A DNA stretch of 7,495 nt from an uncultured Rhodopirellula sp. (GCA_913061385.1 CAJXTM010000157.1:1-7495), one strand, 5' to 3'. Shown: positions 1 to 7,180, counted from the first letter of the stretch. Numbers and translations are program-made. Notes: generated by a model from the sequence alone, not told the origin.

Positions 1-799
1 CCTCGGACATCCGCGAACGGAGCGTTTCGAGATCTTTGTGGGTCGCGATTGACTTGGCGAGTTCGGTTTCAGTTGTTTCCAATTCCCACGATAGCTCTCG
101 CCAATCAGCCCATGCCATCTGTGTACGCAGCGTTTTCATGCGATCGTTCGCCTGGCGATAACGCTCTGCTTTTCCAGCCTGACTGCGGATGTTCTTCAGA
201 CGCGCGGCAACCTCGTCGACAATATCGCCCAGGCGAGTCAAATTGGACTGTACGCGGTTCAAGCGACGTTCGGCTTCGGTCTTCTTGGCCTTGAATCGGC
301 TGATACCGGCTGCTTCTTCGAAGATGGCGCGACGATCTTTCGCATTCGCTTGCAGCATTCGGTCGACTTTGCCCTGCTCGATCAGGCTGTAAGCATCAAT
401 GCCAATGCCGGTGCCGCGAATCAGGTTTCGAACGTCCTTCAAACGGACCGGCTGGTTGTTGATCAGGTACTCACCCTCTCCGCTGCGATAAACGCGGCGA
501 GTCACGTGAACCTCAGGAGCATCCACGCCCAGAGTTCCATCCTGATTGTCAAACACGATCGTCGCCTCGGCACTGCCAGCAGGACCTCGGGTCTGAGATC
601 CTTTGAAGATCACATCAGACATGTCTTTGCCGCGGAGACTTTTCGCGCTTTGCGAGCCGAGCACCCACTTGATGGCGTCCACAATATTAGACTTTCCAGA
701 CCCGTTGGGGCCGACCACCACAGTGATCCCATCAGGAAAGTCGAATCGCGTGCGATCCGCAAAACTTTTGAAACCAGCCAGCTCGAGTGCTTTCAGCAT
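1..799 (-). CDS. smc: Chromosome segregation protein SMC, N-terminal part (partial, runs off the window)
   Basis: SMC is the ATPase of the bacterial condensin complex (with ScpA/ScpB); it loops and compacts the chromosome. Reading the minus strand from an ATG at 799 gives 266 residues without a stop, ending at the window edge, so about 900 residues of a usual ~1200 are missing. The start reads MLKALELAGFKSFADRT, the classic SMC N-terminus. The Walker A motif GPNGSGKS lies at residues 30-37, followed by NIVDAIKWVLG. The Q-loop glutamine is in YSLIEQGKVD (Q142), followed by EEAAGISRFKAKK. From about residue 170 the sequence becomes charged and heptad-like, the start of the coiled-coil arm. Walker B, the signature motif and the hinge lie outside the window. 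No clear Shine-Dalgarno is seen before the ATG, but family alignment fixes the start. It is divergent from all other genes here. Identification is very secure. Confidence 0.97.
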   Translation of the reverse strand, partial: MLKALELAGFKSFADRTRFDFPDGITVVVGPNGSGKSNIVDAIKWVLGSQSAKSLRGKDMSDVIFKGSQTRGPAGSAEATIVFDNQDGTLGVDAPEVHVTRRVYRSGEGEYLINNQPVRLKDVRNLIRGTGIGIDAYSLIEQGKVDRMLQANAKDRRAIFEEAAGISRFKAKKTEAERRLNRVQSNLTRLGDIVDEVAARLKNIRSQAGKAERYRQANDRMKTLRTQMAWADWRELSWELETTETELAKSIATHKDLETLRSRMSE

Positions 800-1180
800 G
801 CGACAGGTCTGCGGAACAGTTCCAAATTGTGCGTAAATAACGTGTTTTCGAACGACAACTCAGAGTAAATGAAAGGCCGCGTTGAGGCTAGTTCTGTTTT
901 CTGTTACGCCCGCTTTCTGATTGGTTTTGCCGTTTGGCCAAGGGTTACAGCTCATCTGGTGGACCCCGCTTGCCTAGTCCTCCCCGTTTGATGGAGGATC
1001 TCTCGGCGTTTGAGTTCGGTGACATCAAGCCGAATCGCAGTAACTGGGATTGCTAGCATAGCTGCTTGGTCAGGATCTTGGTGATTGATCAGGCTTAGGA
1101 TACAGCCCCGCATTGAGCGAGGCCGAGCGGGCTGGAAGTAGAGCTTTGGGGCCGTTTGTTTCTTGGCGTTGAAAAGCAGA

Positions 1181-1196
1181 TGTGATCGTGATCACC
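1181..1196. promoter_or_regulatory. Possible CRP/FNR-type operator palindrome
   Basis: The bases TGTGATCGTGATCACC fit the CRP-family layout TGTGA-N6-TCACA with one mismatch at the last position. The core is also a perfect inverted repeat, GTGATC-GT-GATCAC. It lies about 190 bp upstream of the candidate -35 of the TIGR03032 gene, which is far for a class I activator site. No regulator is encoded in the window, so this is a motif match only. Confidence 0.2.
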
Positions 1197-1282
1197 CTAG
1201 CCGTTGGTGTCAGATGTTGATTTTGGCGAGGCTGGATTTGTGAACCGGTTTAAGTGAGAAGATACGCCCGGTGTGGTGCTGG

Positions 1283-1335
1283 CAGTCACTTAATGACAGT
1301 CACTCAGTTGCATGGTGTTGGTTTTGGTGTTGGTT
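1283..1335. repeat. Two short tandem direct-repeat pairs upstream of the TIGR03032 promoter
   Basis: CAGTCACT occurs at 1283-1290 and again at 1297-1304, a 14 bp period. Just downstream, GGTGTTGGTT occurs at 1314-1323 and 1326-1335, a 12 bp period. Both pairs are exact and lie 50-105 bp upstream of the candidate -35 box. Direct repeats near one helical turn apart in this position can be binding boxes for a dimeric activator, but chance or slippage could also produce them. Confidence 0.35.
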
Positions 1336-1387
1336 GCGTTGTGCCTGCGGGAAGAAATTTGGCATGAGCTTGAAACGGTTTGGTTCG

Positions 1388-1416
1388 ATGACGCCCTTCC
1401 AGCATCGTGATATAAT
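1388..1416 (+). promoter_or_regulatory. Candidate sigma-70 promoter for the TIGR03032 gene
   Basis: A perfect -10 box TATAAT lies at 1411-1416. Seventeen bases upstream is ATGACG (1388-1393), matching the -35 consensus TTGACA at four of six positions. Transcription would begin near 1423, giving a 5' leader of about 130 nt before the ATG at 1551. This is the best promoter-like sequence I found by eye in the window. Confidence 0.4.
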
Positions 1417-1550
1417 TAACGTTTTAAAAGTTGTCTGCTTGAACCGGAGCGGGGCTTGAGCGGATCGAAGTTGGAACTCCGTTTTGGTCTGCAAGTGGGC
1501 ATTGCAGATCTCAGACAAGCGAACTTCTCACTCCCTCTTAAACCTGCATT

Positions 1551-2744
1551 ATGTCGTCAAGTGAAGTGCCTCCGGCCGGAAACGAACACGCAGTTGATAG
1601 TGTGTCCGCTGATGATAATGCAAGGGATGGCAATGGAGCTGAGGAAAACACCGCTGAGCCATTGCGTAGCGTGCATACGTCGAATCTTCCCGAGATTCTT
1701 GAGCACCTTGGTTGTTCCATTATGGTCACCACTTATCAGGCTGGCCGGCTTGTGATGTTGCGGGCGCAAAACGGGATCTTAAACACGCATTTTCGATCAT
1801 TTGACAAACCAATGGGGCTCGCTGTTTCTGACAACCGACTAGCTGTGGGAGCTGCCAACAGCATTTGGGAGTTTCATAATCTGCCTGCGGTGGGTGAAAA
1901 GCTGAATCTGGATTCTGATGCACCGTTGACGATGCGGCATGACGCATGTTTTTTGCCTCGGGTGACTCATTGGACTGGTGATATTCAGATCCACGAGATG
2001 GCTTGGGTGGGGCAGGGGACCGAGGCTGAGTTGTGGTTTGTCAACACACGCTTTTCTTGCCTTTGCAAACGAAGCGGTCTTTACAACTTTCAACCGATAT
2101 GGCGTCCATCGTTCATCAAAAATTTCATGCCCGGCGACTGTTGTCATCTTAATGGGTTGGGTCTGCGGGACGGTTCGCCGAGGTACGTGACTGCATTGGG
2201 TGAGACTACAGCGGCCCGTGGTTGGCGAGAAAATAAGAAGGATGGTGGCATTTTGATGGATGTCGAATCCGGTGAGGTGATAACACGGGGTTTATCAATG
2301 CCGCATTCACCTCGTTGGTATCAAGGGCGGTTATGGGTGCTGGAATCGGGACGTGGCGGGTTGGGATATATCGACAATGAAACGGGCAAGTATGTTCAGG
2401 TGATCGCATTACCAGGGTTCACGAGGGGCTTAGCTTTTTGTGGTCCACTTGCTTTCATTGGTTTGTCTCAGGTCCGTGAGACGGCGGTTTTTGGCGGAGT
2501 TCCCATTGCGGAAAAACAGCTCGAGGAACGGACTTGCGGTGTCTGGATTGTTAATTTGGAAACTGCGACGACGGTCGCGTTTGTTAAGTTTGAGGATGCG
2601 GTGCAGGAAATCTTCGCGGTGGAGGTGATTCCCCATCGCTTTCCGGAATTGGTGAATGAAGAAAAAGACTTGCTTGATGGTTCATTTGAATTGCCCGACC
2701 ATGTGTTGGCAGGGGTGCCACCCAAAATGCGTTCCAGTGAGTGA
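1551..2744 (+). CDS. TIGR03032 (DUF4915-like) family protein of unknown function
   Basis: The 397-residue protein has the run of motifs I associate with the TIGR03032 family: HEMAW (148-152), LWFVNTRFSCL (161-171), FQPIWRPSFI (180-189), CCHLNGLGL (197-205), PHSPRW (251-256), LWVLESG (261-267), GFTRGLAF (289-296), FIGLSQVRE (302-310) and GVWIVNL (330-336). The short, regularly spaced beta-type segments suggest a propeller-like fold; that is inference. The function of the family is not established. There is no signal peptide or membrane segment, so it is probably cytoplasmic. The first ~38 residues are Asp/Glu/Asn-rich and probably disordered. The ATG at 1551 lacks an obvious Shine-Dalgarno; a later start is possible because the N-terminus is not conserved-looking. 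A candidate promoter lies at 1388-1416. The SUI1 gene follows after 73 bp. Confidence 0.88.
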   Translation: MSSSEVPPAGNEHAVDSVSADDNARDGNGAEENTAEPLRSVHTSNLPEILEHLGCSIMVTTYQAGRLVMLRAQNGILNTHFRSFDKPMGLAVSDNRLAVGAANSIWEFHNLPAVGEKLNLDSDAPLTMRHDACFLPRVTHWTGDIQIHEMAWVGQGTEAELWFVNTRFSCLCKRSGLYNFQPIWRPSFIKNFMPGDCCHLNGLGLRDGSPRYVTALGETTAARGWRENKKDGGILMDVESGEVITRGLSMPHSPRWYQGRLWVLESGRGGLGYIDNETGKYVQVIALPGFTRGLAFCGPLAFIGLSQVRETAVFGGVPIAEKQLEERTCGVWIVNLETATTVAFVKFEDAVQEIFAVEVIPHRFPELVNEEKDLLDGSFELPDHVLAGVPPKMRSSE

Positions 2745-2817
2745 TTGACACCGTTCCGTTTCGCATCAGACTGACTCGAATTATTTGTTTGACCAACCGT
2801 TCTAAATCATTGAAACC

Positions 2818-3162
2818 ATGACACGTCTGTTTGCCGGTACACCTTTTGACATCCCGCCTCGCTGCGATCGTTGTGGTGAATTAGAAGAGGCTTGCAAGTG
2901 TGAGCCGTTGGGTCCGGAACGCATGCCTGCTGAGAAGCAGTCGGCCAAGGTTCGATCTGATCGGCGTAAGCACAAGCGGATGGTAACCGTGGTTTGGGGG
3001 CTTGATTCTGTGGCCTGCGATTTGCCAAACTTGTTATCGAAACTGAAGGCAGCTTGTGGCAGCGGTGGTAGTTTGCAGGACGATCAAATCGAGTTGCAGG
3101 GGGATCATGTATCGCGAGTGAAAGATGAGTTAAAGAAGATTGGCTTCAAAATAGCCAAATGA
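2818..3162 (+). CDS. SUI1/eIF1-like translation factor (YciH family)
   Basis: This 114-residue protein has a C-terminal SUI1 domain (about residues 52-114): TVVWGLD (57-63), LLSKLKAACGSGGS (72-85), IELQGDH (91-97) and a final GFKIAK. This is the core shared by eukaryotic eIF1 and bacterial YciH. Bacterial members are thought to influence start-site selection or initiation fidelity on the 30S subunit; the role in this organism is inferred. The N-terminus carries four cysteines, C16-x2-C19 and C26-x-C28, a plausible small zinc site that E. coli YciH lacks as I recall it. Between the two parts is a basic linker (residues 40-54). Length is typical. No clear Shine-Dalgarno precedes the ATG. It lies 73 bp after the TIGR03032 gene and may share its transcript. 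Confidence 0.93.
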   Translation: MTRLFAGTPFDIPPRCDRCGELEEACKCEPLGPERMPAEKQSAKVRSDRRKHKRMVTVVWGLDSVACDLPNLLSKLKAACGSGGSLQDDQIELQGDHVSRVKDELKKIGFKIAK

Positions 3163-3431
3163 CCATTTGCCAGACTTGCCTGCTTTTTCTGTTCCGCATG
3201 AGCAACTCGGCTAGTTCTCCCTTCAAAAGAAATGCTTTTTGCGCCTCGCAGCGTCTAAGTTTCTGCCATGAGTCTAGAGATGAAAAGATTGATATCTACT
3301 AGCAATACAGGCATCGTAGGGATGCTGTTGAAACCGGCTCAGGCCTCGGTTTTTCACCGATCACCGCAATCAATTGCGTCTCATCGCTTCGGTGGTTCAC
3401 GCCTGCTGACGGAGGTTGAAAAACAGCATTA
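3163..3431. other. Intergenic region between SUI1 and membrane-protein genes
   Basis: This stretch of about 270 bp contains no supported gene. It holds a weak terminator-like hairpin (3331-3354) and a 14 bp palindrome with arms CGCAAT/ATTGCG (3365-3378). A GGAGG at 3411-3415 lies 16 nt before the next ATG, farther than usual for a Shine-Dalgarno. The spacing makes a separate promoter for the membrane protein likely, but I see no good -35/-10 pair. Confidence 0.5.
3331..3354 (+). terminator. Weak intrinsic-terminator-like hairpin after the SUI1 gene
   Basis: AAACCG (3331-3336) pairs with CGGTTT (3347-3352) around a 10-base loop, and the run of five T (3350-3354) overlaps the 3' arm. The stem is short, only half G/C, and about 170 nt from the SUI1 stop codon, so this is tentative. 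Confidence 0.25.
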
Positions 3432-4646
3432 ATGAAGAGTTCTCTGGATAGGAAAAATAGCACAGCCCTTCGCAGTTCATGCGCGGCATACATGGCTCCG
3501 GCAATGTTCGCTGTGTCACTGGTGTTTCTGATCTGCCAGTCCGTGCTTGTTGTGATTCTTGTCGACATGCCAAATTTTAGTGAGCATGCAGGGACAGCGA
3601 TTGATCCCGGCAGTTCTACCAACGGATGGCTTCGCGAAATCGCCTCAACCAACGGCGTTGAGTTGGCGATCTTTGATCTGTCTGTTGGGTTGCTGTGGAT
3701 TTTGTGGCCAATCGTTATCGCCGAGTCTGTGTTTCATTGGTTGACACGCCCTTGGGATAAGCCGAATCGCCGATTGCATCTGTTCAGCCTATTGTTTTGT
3801 ATCTGCCCTTCGCTTCGGATGTGTGCTCGCAGTTATGAAAAAGGCAATCGACTCTGGCTGCCACGATTGGGTTGGCGGTATCCGAACAAGCGATTGCGGT
3901 CCAGATTGGAACGTCACTTCAGTTTGCCGATGATTGCGATTGCTTTTTTGATCCTGCCTGTTCTGGTGATCGAGTTCTTTTTGCATGATCGTGTCGAAGG
4001 TTCGGTGGTCCTTTGGTCGCTGCTGCATGTGGGTACAGGCATCATTTGGCTTGCCTTCGCCATCGAGTTTATCTTGATGGTATCGGTAGCAGAGAAAAAA
4101 ATTGCCTACTGCAAGGATCACTGGTTGGACTTGGCAATCCTTCTGTTGCCCCTGATTTCATTTCTGCGCTCGATCCAATTCATTCGAGCGACGAATGCAC
4201 TGCGTTTACCGCAGTTTACAAAGATGTTGCGTGTGTACCGGATGCGGGGAACAGCTTTGAAGGCATTGCGGGGCCTGATCGTTCTCGATTTGTTTTCAAG
4301 GTTTTTTAAGGCTGACCCGGACCAGTTGGTTGAACAGGTACAGGCAGAGTTACGTGAAGCAGAAGCCAAGGTACGCATGATTCGAAGGAAACTCAGCAAA
4401 GCTCAGCAAGAAGTGTTGGCGTCTGCTCGTGTAATCGACCAAGAGGCTTCTCGGGCCGCCGATGACGCTCTGCCGGCCTCTAAGGCCCAAGGCGGGCAGT
4501 CAGCAACGGCTGAAGTGGGTGCGGAGCAGGTAAAAATCCCCGCGGGTTTGTGTAATTCAAAAGGGAATTCCTCTGGTGAGCATCTAGGTAGTAAAAAGAC
4601 TCAGGTGATGCGATCAACAACGGTGGTTGGCACACGGCCAAAGTGA
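3432..4646 (+). CDS. Membrane protein with pore-less voltage-sensor-like domain(s) and C-terminal coiled coil
   Basis: This 404-residue protein has about six hydrophobic segments (near 21-45, 78-104, 115-130, 164-185, 192-219, 231-248). The second half resembles a voltage-sensor domain: F209-x-x-E212 in S2, D233 in S3 (WLDLAI), then an S4-like stretch with R246, Q249, R252, N255, R258, Q261, K264, R267 and R270 at every third position. F-x-x-E plus an S3 Asp form the charge-transfer centre of Kv and Hv1 channels. No pore helix or TVGYG-type filter follows. Instead residues 298-330 form a regular coiled coil with a/d positions V300, V303, L307, A310, V314, I317, L321, A324, V328. The last ~65 residues look disordered. 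The first half aligns loosely with the second. ATG 3432 is the first start after an in-frame stop at 3417; GGAGG lies 16 nt upstream. It could be an ion-channel relative, a proton channel or a voltage-coupled regulator; the function is unknown. Confidence 0.85.
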   Translation: MKSSLDRKNSTALRSSCAAYMAPAMFAVSLVFLICQSVLVVILVDMPNFSEHAGTAIDPGSSTNGWLREIASTNGVELAIFDLSVGLLWILWPIVIAESVFHWLTRPWDKPNRRLHLFSLLFCICPSLRMCARSYEKGNRLWLPRLGWRYPNKRLRSRLERHFSLPMIAIAFLILPVLVIEFFLHDRVEGSVVLWSLLHVGTGIIWLAFAIEFILMVSVAEKKIAYCKDHWLDLAILLLPLISFLRSIQFIRATNALRLPQFTKMLRVYRMRGTALKALRGLIVLDLFSRFFKADPDQLVEQVQAELREAEAKVRMIRRKLSKAQQEVLASARVIDQEASRAADDALPASKAQGGQSATAEVGAEQVKIPAGLCNSKGNSSGEHLGSKKTQVMRSTTVVGTRPK

Positions 4647-4674
4647 CCTCGTTTGGATCAGATGTCCATACGGA

Positions 4675-4737
4675 CACGACTGGGGAGTAGTCGTGACGTG
4701 TTCCTCGCGACCGCTTCAGAGGGAGCGAGTCCGGTCG
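4675..4737 (+). other. Two adjacent stem-loops in the gap before the DUF1549 gene
   Basis: CACGACT (4675-4681) and AGTCGTG (4689-4695) form a perfect 7 bp stem with a 7-base loop. Right after it, CGACCG (4708-4713) can pair with CGGTCG (4732-4737), with CGCT/AGCG (4712-4715 and 4724-4727) as an alternative inner stem. No T-run follows either, so they are not classic intrinsic terminators. They may be RNA structure in the leader of the DUF1549 mRNA, an mRNA-end structure or an operator. The rest of this 191 bp gap shows no clear promoter. Confidence 0.3.
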
Positions 4738-4837
4738 GGGTTGGTTAGTTACGGTGTTTAGGGGCGCAATTTGGCTTGTGATCGGATAAACTGTGGTTCT
4801 CGCCTGGTTCCCCTCCCAGCATCCTGCCACAACCCCG

Positions 4838-7180
4838 ATGTTGTTCAATATTTTTGATTTCCGACCTGCCTACCCGATTGCGATTGCCGCGGTCCTGTTG
4901 GGGATATGCGTTAAGGCGGTGGAAACTGGATTCACGGATGCCGGAGAAGCACCGAGTGCGTCGGATTCAGGGATGCCGACCGACGCTGAGCGTTCGACGT
5001 ATTTGGTGAGTTTTGAACTGGATGTGCTGCCAGTATTGACTGCGTCTGGCTGCAATATGGGGGCGTGTCACGGGAAGCAACGTGGGCAGAATGGGTTCCA
5101 GTTGTCGCTGTTGGCTTTTGATCCTGACTTTGATTTCGCAGCTCTCACCCGAGATGCACGAGGTCGGCGGCTTTTCCCTGCGGCTCCCCAGCAGAGTTTG
5201 CTGCTGCAGAAATCAGTGGCTTCACTGCCGCACGGCGGTGGCAAACGCTTTGAAGTGGGGTCCGAGCCTTACCGAACGCTGTTGACTTGGATTGAACAAG
5301 GCGCGACACGGGAAATTGAGAATGAACCCCAACTTGTTCGGGTAGCACTCGATGAGTCCGAGTTTTCACTCTTGCCTGACCAAAAACAAAATCTGCGAAT
5401 GGTCGCTCACTATAGCGACGCGAGTTTCCGTGATGTCACGAAACTGGCGACCTATTTGTCTAATGAGTCGGCAGTGGTAGCCGTCAGTGACCACGGTCAG
5501 TTGCTTGCGGGCTCGCTGCCGGGTGAAACGGCCATCATGGCGCGATACATGAATAACATTTGTGTCGCGAACGTGGCGATCCCACGCACCACAACGGTGC
5601 CCGATCAACTGTTCAATGACTTGCCAAAAAATAATTTCATTGATGAGCAGGTCTATGCAAAACTGCAGCGTTTGGGGATACGACCTTCAGAAGTGGTTTC
5701 AGATGAGGTTTTCTTGCGACGCGTCCATGTGGATCTCATTGGTCGATTCCCCACCGTTTCGGAGGCTCGGCGATTTCTTGATTCAAACGATCCGGACAAG
5801 CGTGCAACGCTTGTCGACCAATTGCTTGAACGCCCCGAGTATGTCGATCACTGGGCTGGGTACTGGGCTGATTTGTTACGGCCAAATCCTTACCGGGTCG
5901 GAATCAAAGCTGTTCTGAATTATGACAACTGGATACGGGAACAGTTTCGCGAGAATGTGTCTTACGATGAGTTTGTAAGTCGATTGGTGACAGCCAAAGG
6001 CAGTACATGGCAGAATGGCGCGGCAACTCTTTATCGTGATCGCAGATCGCCCGATGAGGTCGCAACCATGGTCAGCCAGTTGTTCTTGGGTATTCGTTTG
6101 GAATGTGCCAAGTGTCACCATCATCCGTTTGAACGCTGGAGTCAGCAGGACTTTTATCAGTTCGCGGCTTACTTTTCCAAAGTCACTCGCAAGGGAACGG
6201 GTTTGTCTCCTCCTATCTCTGGCGGTGAAGAAATTGTGTTTACGTCCAGCAAGGGTGATGTCAAGCATCCATTGACCGGTGAAGTGCTCGGGCCTGTTCC
6301 ACTGTTTGAAGTTGCAAAGCTGGCCGAGGCTGCTGTTTCAGAAAATAACTCGCCCGTTGTGAATTCGGGGTCAGAGGTCGGTCTGGCAATGGGGCTCGAG
6401 GTCGAGGACCCACGTATCGCGTTGGCAAAGTGGATGACGTCGCCTGGAAACGATTATTTCGCACAGGTGCAAGTGAACCGGATTTGGGCCATTTTGATGG
6501 GGCGTGGTTTCGTTGAGCCGGTAGATGATCTTCGCAGCACAAATCCGGCTAGCAATCCTGGACTGCTTGGGGCGTTGGCTGAAGACTTTCGAGCATCGGG
6601 TTTTAACTTGAAGTCACTGTTGAAAAGAATTGTCCTCTCACGCGTTTACAGTCACAGTTCTGTCCCCAACGACTCAAATGTGACTGATCGATTGAACTAT
6701 TCGCGGAATTATCGAAGGCGATTGCGAGCAGAGGTTCTGATGGATGCGGTAGCAGACGTGACTGAAACCACAGCCAAATTGACGGGACTGCCAAAAGAAT
6801 CGAGGGCGAGTCAGGTTTGGACCACTCGAGTTGACTCGGTGTTCTTGGATACCTTTGGACGCCCCAACGAGAATCAGGATCCGCCATGTGAACGTACTCC
6901 TGATTCTACAGTCACCCAATCGCTGCACTTAATGAACTCGCGAGAATTGGATGGTCGTATTCGAAACGATAGCAGCCGTGCTGCACGGTTGGCTGGCAGC
7001 GAGTTGAAGTCAGAGCAGATCGCCGACGATCTGTACTTGTCCACGTTTGCGCGAATCCCAAGCGATGCGGAGCGTGGTTATGTGGTTGAGCTACTCAAGG
7101 GTGCTGAGAACCGCAGAGTCGTGATCGAGGATATTATGTGGGCTATGGTCAATTCCCCAGAATTTTCCATCAGGAACTAG
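4838..7180 (+). CDS. Secreted cytochrome-like DUF1549/DUF1553 protein with PSCyt1-type N-terminus
   Basis: From ATG 4838 the protein has 780 residues. Residues 1-28 look like a signal sequence (hydrophobic core AIAAVLLGICV). A GTG at 4793 is also in frame but would bury this under 15 extra residues, so ATG 4838 is preferred. Domains in order: a planctomycete cytochrome-c-like module (about 58-156) with GCNMGACHG, a spaced C72-x4-C77-H78 pair; an Ig-like/Big2-type segment (about 166-249, HYSDASFRDVT and GETAIMARY); DUF1549 (about 266-450) with a canonical C423-A-K-C426-H427 followed by HHPFERW; and DUF1553 (about 525-775) with VNRIWAILMGRGFVEPVDD and LLKRIVLSRVYSHSS. Heme binding is inferred from the motifs. 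The biochemical role of these proteins is not settled; in planctomycetes they are many and occur with DUF1501 proteins, as here. It probably acts outside the cytoplasm. The gene is complete. Confidence 0.95.
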   Translation: MLFNIFDFRPAYPIAIAAVLLGICVKAVETGFTDAGEAPSASDSGMPTDAERSTYLVSFELDVLPVLTASGCNMGACHGKQRGQNGFQLSLLAFDPDFDFAALTRDARGRRLFPAAPQQSLLLQKSVASLPHGGGKRFEVGSEPYRTLLTWIEQGATREIENEPQLVRVALDESEFSLLPDQKQNLRMVAHYSDASFRDVTKLATYLSNESAVVAVSDHGQLLAGSLPGETAIMARYMNNICVANVAIPRTTTVPDQLFNDLPKNNFIDEQVYAKLQRLGIRPSEVVSDEVFLRRVHVDLIGRFPTVSEARRFLDSNDPDKRATLVDQLLERPEYVDHWAGYWADLLRPNPYRVGIKAVLNYDNWIREQFRENVSYDEFVSRLVTAKGSTWQNGAATLYRDRRSPDEVATMVSQLFLGIRLECAKCHHHPFERWSQQDFYQFAAYFSKVTRKGTGLSPPISGGEEIVFTSSKGDVKHPLTGEVLGPVPLFEVAKLAEAAVSENNSPVVNSGSEVGLAMGLEVEDPRIALAKWMTSPGNDYFAQVQVNRIWAILMGRGFVEPVDDLRSTNPASNPGLLGALAEDFRASGFNLKSLLKRIVLSRVYSHSSVPNDSNVTDRLNYSRNYRRRLRAEVLMDAVADVTETTAKLTGLPKESRASQVWTTRVDSVFLDTFGRPNENQDPPCERTPDSTVTQSLHLMNSRELDGRIRNDSSRAARLAGSELKSEQIADDLYLSTFARIPSDAERGYVVELLKGAENRRVVIEDIMWAMVNSPEFSIRN

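Larger units (their letters stand above)
800..1550. other. Long divergent intergenic region, no convincing gene
   Basis: About 750 bp separate the divergent SMC gene and the TIGR03032 gene. Short open frames exist (for example 1271-1459 plus, 1300-1518 minus), but their translations are Trp/Cys-rich or low in complexity and resemble no family I know. It should hold the promoters for both flanking genes. Visible elements are an inverted repeat with arms TCCTCC/GGAGGA (978-983 and 993-998), a CRP/FNR-like palindrome (1181-1196), two sets of direct repeats (1283-1335) and a candidate promoter (1388-1416). I see no tRNA or rRNA. A small RNA cannot be excluded by eye. Confidence 0.6.

Noticed and set aside
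350..868. 172-residue plus-strand open frame
   Set aside because: It is antisense to the clearly recognisable SMC gene, which has conserved motifs in the opposite frame. Its translation resembles no family.
978..998. TCCTCC/GGAGGA stem that could hide a Shine-Dalgarno
   Set aside because: No start codon at a suitable distance and no conserved-looking reading frame follows the GGAGG.
1271..1459. 62-residue Trp/Cys-rich plus-strand open frame
   Set aside because: Odd composition, no ribosome site, and it runs across the candidate promoter and the GGTGTTGGTT repeats, which explain its Trp/Cys/Phe bias.
2745..2750. Perfect TTGACA just after the TIGR03032 stop codon as a promoter for the SUI1 gene
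   Set aside because: No -10-like sequence at 16-18 bp spacing downstream, so it is probably coincidental.
3156..3169. CAAATG-AC-CATTTG inverted repeat at the SUI1 stop codon
   Set aside because: The spacer is only 2 bases, the arms are AT-rich and there is no T-run. Not a credible terminator and probably chance.
3365..3378. CGCAAT-CA-ATTGCG palindrome before the membrane-protein gene
   Set aside because: A single short palindrome with no second copy and no associated promoter; too little to call an operator.
4793..4837. GTG start extending the DUF1549 protein by 15 residues
   Set aside because: It would place a Pro/Gln/His-rich stretch before the signal sequence. The ATG at 4838 begins right before the hydrophobic segment.
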